Positions 27,119 through 35,637 of a stretch of DNA of 64,000 nucleotides are shown piece after piece. Source of the stretch: Lachnospiraceae bacterium (lineage in GTDB: Bacteria; Bacillota; Clostridia; Lachnospirales; Lachnospiraceae); assembly GCA_017503735.1 (NCBI GenBank), contig JAFVSN010000039.1, positions 1 through 64,000 on the forward strand, given 5' to 3'. Within the stretch, counting starts at the first letter, position 1, and the number at the start of each line of letters is the position of its first letter. The translations under genes and the position numbers were made by a program. The notes under the pieces were generated by a model. That model was not told where the DNA came from, made no database searches, and was given only the letters and a program-made list of their open reading frames with translations.

Positions 27119-28045
27119 TCACTTCACTCCCTCTTCTCCACACCGCGGGCAAATGCCATTTTCATCAATATCTTTAAATCCAATATTACAATTTATACAT
27201 TTAAGCCATAATTGCGAATTTATTTTAGCATCCACACAAGCATTCATGAAATCTTTTCCATACTGAGTAAGTTTATAACATACTAATGACCCATAAGGAT
27301 CAAAATCATTTAAATTCTCCAATGTATGTTTTTCTAATGAATAGTTATCTTCGTTCTTATATTTGTTAATCTTAAAAGACGAAATCAAATTATGATGTTC
27401 TAACACATTCAATGCACCTATAACCATATCATTTGACTCTCTAAATTCACCATTTAATATCACAATATTGTAGTAAAAAAAGACATTCTCCTCTTCGACT
27501 CCTGATGGTTCTGCCTCATCGGATAAAACGTAAATCCATCTTTTGTCTCCTATTCCACGTTTTCTAAATGTGACTCCAATAATTCTGTAGTCATCACTCG
27601 CTATATATATTTTACGCAATACCTCTGCTTCAATACTTCCAAGTTGCAATAACGTATACACAAAAGAAGTATGAATAGTGTTTTTCTTATCCGTATTTGA
27701 GGCATTAGCCAACAATTCTGAAAACATTTCAATCAGATTCTTCGACTCTTCTTCGTCTCCAAATAAATACTTCACATGCTCCAACAATGGGCTTGCCACT
27801 GCTGATTTTGGAAGTTCTCGCCTTGCTTCAGGCACTTTATTAATTGACTCTGCGATAAATTTTTTATATTTATCTTCTAGCTGTCCAGCAGTTAAACCCA
27901 AAAAGGTAAATGGCAATGCTACAAATTTTAAAATATCTTCGCCTACTTTTCCTACTCTTTTTAATGAAGGCTGTAACGTATCTTTATATACATCTTTTAC
28001 CAGATCATTGCTACTCAAAAACTTATCTTTTAATTCTTCTTTCAT
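27119..28045 (-). CDS. Abi-alpha (DUF4393) family protein
   Basis: 308 residues. Residues 20-130 (LQPSLKRVGKVGEDILKFVALPFTFLGL...LFGDEEESKNLIEMFSELLANASN) match DUF4393/Abi-alpha, linked to abortive phage infection. The C-terminus adds a zinc ribbon (CINCNIGFKDIDENGICPRCGEEG). AT-rich codon use differs from the region left of 26 kb. It is part of a run of likely defence genes (27-35 kb). Confidence 0.8.
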   Translation of the reverse strand: MKEELKDKFLSSNDLVKDVYKDTLQPSLKRVGKVGEDILKFVALPFTFLGLTAGQLEDKYKKFIAESINKVPEARRELPKSAVASPLLEHVKYLFGDEEESKNLIEMFSELLANASNTDKKNTIHTSFVYTLLQLGSIEAEVLRKIYIASDDYRIIGVTFRKRGIGDKRWIYVLSDEAEPSGVEEENVFFYYNIVILNGEFRESNDMVIGALNVLEHHNLISSFKINKYKNEDNYSLEKHTLENLNDFDPYGSLVCYKLTQYGKDFMNACVDAKINSQLWLKCINCNIGFKDIDENGICPRCGEEGVK

Positions 28046-28208
28046 CAGCTAACACACCCTTTTCATATCAATATCTTTTCTAAAAATCTCTTCAATATCA
28101 CTTTCCTTCATTCCCAACTCCGCAAAAGTAACCCATACTATTTTGAGGGTGAGGTACCGGAAATACTAATTAACTTTTTCTTTCAATATTGAATCATTTT
28201 ACCCCACG

Positions 28209-28826
28209 TTACCATACACCATTTTTAATATCTTCTGTTCTTATCTCAACACTTCTTCCATAAACAATAGTCATATCCATATCTTTGGTAGCCCGATAAA
28301 TGTTGGGATATAGTTGCTTAGTTTTTTCAAGATTTTTAGCGGTTCTATGATATTTTGTTGGATCCAACTTCGGATTTTTAGCATGTACTTCTTCCCAATT
28401 TATAGTTCTTATAGGATAAATTCCTTCACTCTCGCAATCAATTCTATCATATTTCAAAATATTTACACGTTTTTCATCGTCTAAAACATATCTTTCTGGA
28501 ATAATGCTTTTAAAAAGTGAAACAAACTCATTTAAACTAAATTCACCTTTTGCACCGCCAATCTGAAAATACTCTTTAAACTTCTTATAATTTGCATTCC
28601 CATCTATAGTAAATTTGTACCCTCTCTCTACTGGAATCTCTAAAGTATTACCCAAACCTCTTTTGATAAAAATCAATTTCCAATTGCCCCTTGTATCAAA
28701 TATAACCATAGAATCAATTCCATTATAAAGATGGTCAAACGTTGCTATGTCAACGCTTATTCCTCTCATTGAAAAAAACAAGTTCTTTAATTCTTCTATA
28801 TATCTACTGTAATGAAATTCCGTCAT
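28209..28826 (-). CDS. Hypothetical protein in the defence-like block
   Basis: 205 residues, no membrane segment. The N-terminal part is mixed alpha/beta (MVIFDTRGNWKLIFIKRGLGN). The C-terminus is basic and polar. I do not recognise the family. It follows the cyclase-like gene by about 50 bases and may be its partner. The 163 bases between it and 28045 contain nothing I can name. Confidence 0.65.
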   Translation of the reverse strand: MTEFHYSRYIEELKNLFFSMRGISVDIATFDHLYNGIDSMVIFDTRGNWKLIFIKRGLGNTLEIPVERGYKFTIDGNANYKKFKEYFQIGGAKGEFSLNEFVSLFKSIIPERYVLDDEKRVNILKYDRIDCESEGIYPIRTINWEEVHAKNPKLDPTKYHRTAKNLEKTKQLYPNIYRATKDMDMTIVYGRSVEIRTEDIKNGVW

Positions 28827-28876
28827 TCAAAATTCCCCTTCTGTGTATAATACTCAAACATAAGAAACTCTTAATT

Positions 28877-29617
28877 TTACAATCTAAACGTCCTGTAAAA
28901 ATATTTTTTCAAATAAACATATTTATCGCGAATTGAACTATCTGTTGTAGTTGACAACACATGAAGGATATGGTCGTGAACCTTCTTACAATATTCAGCT
29001 TGGTCATTCTTTTCTAAGTCACTTAAACATGGCAAATAATCTACACAATAAAATTCATCTGAATCGCAGAAAACAAGTTCGTTCATTCTAGGCTGAATCT
29101 GTTCTTGAGTTCCTTTTACACCTAAATCAAATGTTTCCTTAGTAAAAATAATTCTTGGATATTTCGCACTCTTTTCCTCTAACTCATATGCTTGCGATAA
29201 GCCTTTCCCAAATGTAACGTCTTCTTTTGCGTAAAGATCATCTAATACGATGGCCCCTCGCACAAGAATTGGTGTCGTTAATTTTAAAAGCTTAGCTTGA
29301 AATATCGCACAAGCACTTAATAAACACAAGAGTGCATTCTCAATATCTGCCTCAATGTAAAAACAAATGCTATCAGACATAACCTTACAATGAAGATACT
29401 CTGGTCCGGACACTTCTACTGCTTTTCCATTTTCTCCTCGATAGAGCTTTATTAAAGGATTTTTAATTTCTTTAAAAATATTTAGAATATCCTCACAAGA
29501 AGCCTTATTTATAGTATTTCTAAAACCCAATAGGTCAAGAAAAGCCACATAACATTTGCTATATCGATTGCTATCTGCATTTTTGGTCATCGCAAATTCC
29601 TCCTTATTGTAATTCAC
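28877..29617 (-). CDS. Class III nucleotidyl cyclase-like protein
   Basis: 246 residues. YVAFLDLLGFRNTI near residue 22 and CKVMSDSICFYI near residue 78 place two Asp residues as in class III adenylyl/guanylyl cyclases (F-x-D-x-x-G-F and S-D-S). VRGAIVLDDLYAKEDVTFGKGLSQAYELEE continues the fold. It may make a cyclic nucleotide signal, as Pycsar cyclases do, or be an inactive relative. No clear cyclic-nucleotide effector is adjacent. GGAGGAATT precedes the ATG. Confidence 0.65.
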   Translation of the reverse strand: MNYNKEEFAMTKNADSNRYSKCYVAFLDLLGFRNTINKASCEDILNIFKEIKNPLIKLYRGENGKAVEVSGPEYLHCKVMSDSICFYIEADIENALLCLLSACAIFQAKLLKLTTPILVRGAIVLDDLYAKEDVTFGKGLSQAYELEEKSAKYPRIIFTKETFDLGVKGTQEQIQPRMNELVFCDSDEFYCVDYLPCLSDLEKNDQAEYCKKVHDHILHVLSTTTDSSIRDKYVYLKKYFYRTFRL

Positions 29618-29668
29618 TTCAATACTACAATCTTCAAGCTAAAATCCATTTTGATTTCTCGCTCTCAC

Positions 29669-31492
29669 TTAACTTTGAAACATTTCTTCATTCCACACCA
29701 GTTTTACAAGTTGCACCAACAGATAAACTCTCTCTATGATTTCAGTCTTTCCAAATTGATCATAAGCCTTAAAATTCAAATCATTTTCAGCAATGAATTT
29801 CTTAAATTGCGGATTGTTCTGGTATGCAAGCTGTCCTAATGACTCCGTGTAAATATTTCCCTCATTAGAACAGTACTTTGCCAATTTGTAGGAATACTTC
29901 GCATCGTTAAGGCTGGCATTAATACTCTTATGTAGCAACAACAGGGCTCCAACACTATTTCTCCACCGTCTGAAGTCTTCCTGGTCCGCATACTCGTCCG
30001 TAAACCACTCATAGTGGTCGGTGATAATGTGTTCAACTTCAAACGGATTTTTGGTCTGCGTATTCATATAGTTGCAGTAATTCGAAGCCACTCCCGTACT
30101 TTCTTCAATAAAGCCCGTCACACGTGCAAGTATATTTTTGATGTACTTCTTTGTAAAGCTATTCAGACCCAAATCCGGCAATGCCACTTCCGCCTTGAAA
30201 TCCAAATTAATATACTGCTGCATCAACTTCTGTTTCAATGTCGGAACATCACACATACGAATATCCTTAGTCACGTTAAATATAAAATTCTTGATGGTAC
30301 TGTAATCCACAGACCGATAATTAGTGACTCTGGATACAATCAGAATATCAATAAAGCGGGCAGTCAGATTAATTTTCTCAATGATAACAGGCCAAGAGTC
30401 CTCAAAACAAATTGGTGCCAAAAGAAGTTGTGGTTGCAACGTGAAATTGACCTGTGCATTATAATAAACATACTTCGTTGCTTCAGTGAAGGTTGTCTCG
30501 GCCTCTCTAATTTTTTGATACACCTCTGCAAATTTTGCAAACTTGCGGATGAACATTTCAAAGTCAGCTGTAGTGTCCAGTCCCAACTTATCACGTTCAT
30601 CTCGAACCCATTTATGGAAAGAGCCACCGATGATGTCAAAATCCTTGTTTACAGCACCAGCCTTGGTCTCACGGATAGTTTCCGCATAATGCGCACGTAA
30701 CCAAGCTTTAATAAAGGTCTCATCCCCTTTATCATCGTCTTTTTTCAAAACAAGAACTCTTTCCTTCCACAGTTCATTCATCTTCTCTCGAACCTTATCA
30801 TCCTTGATTTCCGACAGAATATATCCTTTCAGCATTTCGGTTGAAGTCAGACTAAGACCACGGTCATTCATGGTAACAAACACCTTGTGGGCATCCTGTT
30901 CCGTAGTAGCAACAATTTCAATAAAGAATACCTTCTCAGCAAGCCAATCGCAAAAATGCAACAGCATATCATCCGTGATGTCAGCCGGAAAAACATCCGT
31001 AATATCAATATAGCGACCATATAAATTACGCACGGACTCCCCACAATCGGTGATATCAAACTCCTTCTCCGTAAATATAGCTTCCATGCATTCCTGACGG
31101 TCATCAACATTAATATTAAAAGATTTTGTTCCAAAAGACTCGGAAAAAATCATAGTCTCAATCATATTATAACTTTGACCTATTTTCTTTAAGCGGTTAT
31201 TCAAATACATCAGTAATAAGGTCAAAGACGAAAAACGCTGTTGTCCATCTATGATAGCATTTTCCCTTCCTGCGAGCACGATAGACCCCATAAAATATGC
31301 ACCATAATCCGCCACCGCAGGGCGAGCATCACCAGGCTTATAATTATCAAGAAATTCCGAGGTTAAGTCATCAATCAACTCCTCTATATGTTTCCGTTGC
31401 CACATATACTCACGCTGGTAATAATGAATAGAATATTTTGTGTTCTGCAACAGTTGTTTTAAGTTTTTCGGTGAACCCTCTATCTTCTTCAT
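29669..31492 (-). CDS. DUF262/DUF1524 protein (GmrSD-like)
   Basis: 607 residues. The N-terminal DUF262 (ParB-like) domain carries YYQREYMWQRKHIEELIDDL and IIDGQQRFSSLTLL. The C-terminal DUF1524 HNH-like part reads EVEHIITDHY ... WRNSVGALLLLHKSINASLND. This fused form resembles GmrSD, a type IV restriction nuclease for modified phage DNA, and related defence proteins. TAGGAGG precedes the ATG. It lies amid other nuclease-like genes. Confidence 0.88.
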   Translation of the reverse strand: MKKIEGSPKNLKQLLQNTKYSIHYYQREYMWQRKHIEELIDDLTSEFLDNYKPGDARPAVADYGAYFMGSIVLAGRENAIIDGQQRFSSLTLLLMYLNNRLKKIGQSYNMIETMIFSESFGTKSFNINVDDRQECMEAIFTEKEFDITDCGESVRNLYGRYIDITDVFPADITDDMLLHFCDWLAEKVFFIEIVATTEQDAHKVFVTMNDRGLSLTSTEMLKGYILSEIKDDKVREKMNELWKERVLVLKKDDDKGDETFIKAWLRAHYAETIRETKAGAVNKDFDIIGGSFHKWVRDERDKLGLDTTADFEMFIRKFAKFAEVYQKIREAETTFTEATKYVYYNAQVNFTLQPQLLLAPICFEDSWPVIIEKINLTARFIDILIVSRVTNYRSVDYSTIKNFIFNVTKDIRMCDVPTLKQKLMQQYINLDFKAEVALPDLGLNSFTKKYIKNILARVTGFIEESTGVASNYCNYMNTQTKNPFEVEHIITDHYEWFTDEYADQEDFRRWRNSVGALLLLHKSINASLNDAKYSYKLAKYCSNEGNIYTESLGQLAYQNNPQFKKFIAENDLNFKAYDQFGKTEIIERVYLLVQLVKLVWNEEMFQS

Positions 31493-31587
31493 AATATATC
31501 CTCCTAAAAGTTTCCAAAAATATAATTCAAATCAATACATACCTAACATTCAAAAGCACTTACATATGCTTCCAAAATGCCCGTAAA

Positions 31588-33576
31588 TCAATAAGAACTT
31601 TTACCACTACACCTCGGACATTTTGCAAATCCCTGTACTCGCGTATGAATCTGTGCATTCCATGACATTCCACACACGGAACATATCCACCAAACATTTC
31701 TTCCGCTACCAATCCTAATACTCTGAATATCAATGTCCTCATTCCTTTCAATATCAAACTCTTTAAATATAGGATTGTTTTTCAGAAGACGTTCCTCCCC
31801 CTTTATTGTCTTATTCGTCGATGCTTTTTTACGTCCACAGACTGGACATCCCGTTCCTAATGAAGTTCGTGAGTTGATTTTTGCTTCCCACTCTTGTCCA
31901 CAGATACATTTCCACCAAACTTTTTTATTAGAACTCGCTGTAACTTCGCATGGAGAAATCTCATTCCTTGCTTCATTCCACTCTACTGCGATATCAGGAC
32001 GAATAGTTGCCAAATCATTGTAACCTACCAAAACTTTTTTCCCAGAACATACCGGACACCCACAACCATTACTCCGTGTATGAACAACTGCTTGCCAACT
32101 ATGTCCTAAACTACATTTCCACCATACTTTAATCTTGGACTTAGAAAATACCGCACTCGGTTTTAAATCCCCATTTTTCTCATAGTCCCATTCAGCAAGC
32201 AATTCAGGAAAATTTTCTGCTAAAGAATTATCTATTCTGGATTGATAAACCATTGCATAAATATGTTCTTTCTCCTTCTGTAAATCAACTACCGGAAACA
32301 ATAACTCTTTTTCACGTTCTCGACAAATCTCATACACATATGCAATAGCTTTTTCTATCTCCTCGACCGAATCATCTGTAACATAATATTTTAGTGCCAA
32401 AGACTTATACAACGGTGCACCTTCTTCACGTATACGAATCAATGTGATTCCATGTTCAAAACATAGTTCATCTTTTCGTCTATCTTTTTCCTCTTTTTTA
32501 TGCCACTCTGCACCATCATATTCTATTGCAATATTCAGTTCCGGAATATATATATCCAGTTCGCTTTTTCCCAACCATTGAGTCCTGTAGTTTTCTTCTA
32601 CGTTTTCAAAAACTTTCCTCACATAGTATAAGATTGCCTTTTCAGCAAAAGAAATCCGCTGTCCTTTTGAACACATTGGACAACCAACTCCCTTAACTCG
32701 ATTACTGATAATAGCTTGCCATGAATGTCCTCTCTCACATTTCCACCATACTTTACATTCAGAACCACGGCCTACCTTTGTTGGATCGACATTGTCATTT
32801 TTACTATAATCCCATTCTTCCATGAGTTCAGGGTATAAAGTGTCTAAATCATTATAGCCACTTAATATCCTACTTCCACTTATTTCACGCTCAGGAACAG
32901 TTCTTCCTTTTATTACTACTGCTTTTACTTGTTTTCTTTTAGAACAATATAGGCAACCATTTCCATGTATACGATCACCAATAATTGACTGCCATGAATG
33001 TCCTTTTTCACACTTCCACCATACCTTTTTATCATGCCCAAATGTTATTTCTGTTGGATTCACATTCTGATTCTTTTCATAGTCCCACTCCAGAACTAAA
33101 TCAGGATATTGAGATGCAACATCATTATAACCACGCAAAACTACTTTATTTGCACAAACCGGACATCCGCTCCCCAATGTTCTTCTTTTTACAGGAGCCT
33201 GCCATGAGTGTTGCTTTTCACATTTCCACCATACCCTTTTATCCGACTTAGGAGTCACTTCCGATGGTTGTAATACTTCATTCTTCTCATAATCCCACTC
33301 CTCCGCAAGTTCCGGATATTGGCTTTCGAAATCATTAAAACCTTTTAGTATTCTATGTCCGGAACAATACGGACATCCTTGACCTTTATTTCTGTTACTA
33401 ACTAAGGCCTCCCACGAATGCCCTTTTTCACACTTCCACCAAACATTTTTCCCTGCGCATGCAGAAACATGCTCTGGCAGTAGTGACCCATTCTTTTCAT
33501 AATCCCACTGCTCAATTAGTTCTAATCTTGCATTTTCTTTACACCATTCAAATAATGACTGTTTCAAGCTATTCAT
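31588..33576 (-). CDS. Zinc-ribbon repeat protein with inserted PD-(D/E)XK nuclease domain
   Basis: 662 residues. About seven zinc-ribbon repeats of 65-70 residues share EWDYEKN...VWWKCEKGHSW...GCPxC: four before and three after a nuclease-like domain (residues ~310-395). The nuclease part reads SFAEKAILYYV ... KSELDIYIPELNIAIEYDGAEWH ... KDELC, a Vsr/DUF559-type PD-(D/E)XK core with intact D, E and later K/D. It overlaps the DUF6602 gene by 8 bases, so the two are coupled. Likely a DNA-targeting defence protein. Confidence 0.85.
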   Translation of the reverse strand: MNSLKQSLFEWCKENARLELIEQWDYEKNGSLLPEHVSACAGKNVWWKCEKGHSWEALVSNRNKGQGCPYCSGHRILKGFNDFESQYPELAEEWDYEKNEVLQPSEVTPKSDKRVWWKCEKQHSWQAPVKRRTLGSGCPVCANKVVLRGYNDVASQYPDLVLEWDYEKNQNVNPTEITFGHDKKVWWKCEKGHSWQSIIGDRIHGNGCLYCSKRKQVKAVVIKGRTVPEREISGSRILSGYNDLDTLYPELMEEWDYSKNDNVDPTKVGRGSECKVWWKCERGHSWQAIISNRVKGVGCPMCSKGQRISFAEKAILYYVRKVFENVEENYRTQWLGKSELDIYIPELNIAIEYDGAEWHKKEEKDRRKDELCFEHGITLIRIREEGAPLYKSLALKYYVTDDSVEEIEKAIAYVYEICREREKELLFPVVDLQKEKEHIYAMVYQSRIDNSLAENFPELLAEWDYEKNGDLKPSAVFSKSKIKVWWKCSLGHSWQAVVHTRSNGCGCPVCSGKKVLVGYNDLATIRPDIAVEWNEARNEISPCEVTASSNKKVWWKCICGQEWEAKINSRTSLGTGCPVCGRKKASTNKTIKGEERLLKNNPIFKEFDIERNEDIDIQSIRIGSGRNVWWICSVCGMSWNAQIHTRVQGFAKCPRCSGKSSY

Positions 33577-34378
33577 CCTTTTTTATATATGCTTTTTCTA
33601 TGAGATATGGTTCTTTCCCTTCGGGCAACGGATAAAAAAATTCTCTTAGTCCATCTGGCAATTCCTCTAAATAGCGTCCTTTTGTATATCTGTATACAAA
33701 CTCTTGCAAATTAGATATAAAATACCCCATAGCTAACTTATCTGGCATTTTATAAATGCTATAATAGGCTTCTCGTCTTTCCAAACAATGATTCCATAAC
33801 TTTACAAATACTTTGTCTGAGTATACAATATGATTTACACAACTTAACAATCTATTTCCATGCGGTTGATTAAACGATTCTGTTTTCAATATATCAGAGT
33901 AATCCAGTTGTTCAACATTATTGACGATTGTTTCTACACTGAGAATACCGTCATAAGAAAAAATACCATTAAACAAATTCCGCGCTTCGTTCCCACATAT
34001 CACTTCTGCATTATAATTAGCTTTGTTTATGTATTCCTTCAAATCTCCTCCGTTTCTAATATTACTTTTAACCTCAATTATCCCTAATACACTTTCAGGA
34101 ATAACTATTACAAAATCACCTTCTGAAAAAAACACTGGATAAGTTGAATCATAAATAATTATGTCAATCTGCTTTGTAATTCCTCTATTACTTTTTACAA
34201 AACCTGTACCAATTGATATATTATTAGGTAAAACTCTTTTTAAATAATTCATTAGTACTACTTCTTTATGTCGCCCTTCTTCGCCCCAATGACTGTCACC
34301 AATAATATTTCTTACTCTGTTTTTATATGCTTCAAACTCTGATGCTACTGATTTTTGATATTCAATATAATTGCTCAT
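33569..34378 (-). CDS. DUF6602 protein, nuclease-like
   Basis: 269 residues. TKQIDIIIYDSTYPVFF followed by VLGIIEVKSNI gives the D...E-x-K pattern of a PD-(D/E)XK fold, as in DUF6602. The ATG at 34378 has GGAG six bases upstream; a start 12 bases earlier is too close to its GGA. It overlaps the zinc-ribbon nuclease gene, so both probably act together. Confidence 0.8.
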   Translation of the reverse strand: MSNYIEYQKSVASEFEAYKNRVRNIIGDSHWGEEGRHKEVVLMNYLKRVLPNNISIGTGFVKSNRGITKQIDIIIYDSTYPVFFSEGDFVIVIPESVLGIIEVKSNIRNGGDLKEYINKANYNAEVICGNEARNLFNGIFSYDGILSVETIVNNVEQLDYSDILKTESFNQPHGNRLLSCVNHIVYSDKVFVKLWNHCLERREAYYSIYKMPDKLAMGYFISNLQEFVYRYTKGRYLEELPDGLREFFYPLPEGKEPYLIEKAYIKKDE

Positions 34379-34429
34379 CGAATTCTCCATATCCTTTTTA
34401 TAATTACGTCTCTTCTCTTAAAAAAAAGC

Positions 34430-34840
34430 TTATTTAGGCGAACAAGCCCCTCCATTAACCATACGTACATAATCCGACACCCCTGCATGGTTCGCTATTC
34501 CACCAAAATTTCCTCGTTTACTTTTTGGCTTTCCCAATGATTTCATCAAATAAGACGGCTTGTCATCTCTTGGTATCTTTACTCCCAACAAGGGAGCTTT
34601 CGCGAATATCTTTTCGCATTCCGAATAATCATACCCATTCGTTTTTCTATAAAGAATAATACGCGTCCAATCCTCTTTCGGTATTTCAAATCTTGACTTA
34701 GGTTCACTCTTAAGTACACTTGTATAACACTTATTACACCCACATTTTTCACATATTCTTTTTGTAGCATAATCATACTCCAAACATCTAGGACAAACAT
34801 ATAAACTCTTTTTTAGCCTTTGTTTAACTCTTCTTTTCAT
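34430..34840 (-). CDS. Small zinc-finger protein, unknown function
   Basis: 136 residues. CPRC and CEKCGCNKC near the N-terminus form a likely zinc knuckle. The rest is basic (GKPKSKRGNFGGIANHAGVSDYVRMVNGG). AGGAGGGC precedes the ATG. It lies 11 bases after the gene upstream, so the two are co-transcribed. I recognise no family. Confidence 0.65.
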   Translation of the reverse strand: MKRRVKQRLKKSLYVCPRCLEYDYATKRICEKCGCNKCYTSVLKSEPKSRFEIPKEDWTRIILYRKTNGYDYSECEKIFAKAPLLGVKIPRDDKPSYLMKSLGKPKSKRGNFGGIANHAGVSDYVRMVNGGACSPK

Positions 34841-34851
34841 TCACTGCCCTC

Positions 34852-35262
34852 CTACTTCATTCTAAGACCTGCTATATCTGCCAAATGTTTTGTCATCTCA
34901 TATTTCTGTTCTCTGTTATCATTCCAACTATAACAACATGTCACCTGCGTATTTTCCGGCCACACATAACGAATCACTCCCGTTCGTAACGCATTACTTA
35001 GTACTTGACTCCCTCTATATTTTCTTTTTACATACCAATGTAAATCTTCATAGCCACATCTTAGTATAATAGCTTGCTTTTCTCCTTTATCTGTTATAAT
35101 CAAAAATTCATACTCGTCCGCACTATAAGAGTATCCACCTTCCCCATTATAACACCTTTGTCTCTCTATCCTTTTACTATAATAGATATAATTTTCTATT
35201 ATCACGTCGCATTCGCACAAATCTATTTTTTCCAAAATCGACTTTAATTGCTCGTTAGTCAT
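34852..35262 (-). CDS. Hypothetical protein at the tRNA-proximal end
   Basis: 136 residues from the ATG at 35262 (MTNEQLKSILEKIDLCECDV). It contains several Tyr-rich beta-like strands (YIYYSKRIERQRCYNGEGGYSYSADEYEFLIITDKGE). First gene of the minus-strand block that ends near the tRNA. No family recognised. Confidence 0.6.
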   Translation of the reverse strand: MTNEQLKSILEKIDLCECDVIIENYIYYSKRIERQRCYNGEGGYSYSADEYEFLIITDKGEKQAIILRCGYEDLHWYVKRKYRGSQVLSNALRTGVIRYVWPENTQVTCCYSWNDNREQKYEMTKHLADIAGLRMK

Positions 35263-35394
35263 AGAACACCTCAAACATCTTTTTCTATGTTATATTTCAT
35301 TTCAAAAACAGTAACTCGTTTTTATTAATTATACCATATCAATCTGTTATTAGTCAATTTAAACCCTTGTTTTCAGGTGTCCTCCAAGTGTCGT

Positions 35395-35468
35395 CACCTC
35401 CCCTTCCCCCTCCCCACCCACACTCGCCTCTCCTCACCCACTCCCTTCTCCCCAGTCCATCCTCCCCA
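35395..35468 (-). other. G-rich tract with G-quadruplex potential
   Basis: On the minus strand this stretch is nearly pure purine. At 35400-35419 it holds four runs (GGG-T-GGGG-A-GGGGG-AA-GGGG) with 1-2 base loops, which fits a strong G-quadruplex motif. It lies between the tRNA-Ser terminator and the 35262 gene. The rest of the 250-base gap is AT-rich with nothing recognised. Confidence 0.6.
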
Positions 35469-35477
35469 AAACAAAAT

Positions 35478-35500
35478 GGACCTGCCAAATGGCAAGTCCA
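35478..35500 (-). terminator. tRNA-Ser terminator
   Basis: GGACTTGCC / GGCAGGTCC hairpin followed on the minus strand by ATTTTGTTTT, 13 bases after the tRNA 3' end. Confidence 0.85.
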
Positions 35501-35512
35501 TAGTCGCTAAAG

Positions 35513-35598
35513 CGGAGACGGAGGGATTCGAACCCTCGTGCCCTTGCAGGCAAACTGATTTCGAGTCAGTCTCGTTACGGCCTCTTCGATACGTCTCC
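35513..35598 (-). tRNA. tRNA-Ser (anticodon CGA)
   Basis: 86-base class II tRNA. Acceptor GGAGACG / CGTCTCC with G73, anticodon stem ACTGA / TCAGT around loop CTCGAAA (anticodon CGA, reads UCG), long variable arm, T-loop GGGTTCGAATCCC. CCA is not encoded. It follows holA on the same strand. Confidence 0.95.
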
Positions 35599-35637
35599 GA
35601 ATATTTATGGTAACAGCTTACGCTGTAGTACCCTGTA

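Noticed and set aside
26127..35508. Prophage or integrative element with its own integrase
   Set aside because: No integrase, transposase, relaxase or phage structural gene found; only gene content, base composition and the tRNA neighbour suggest transfer.
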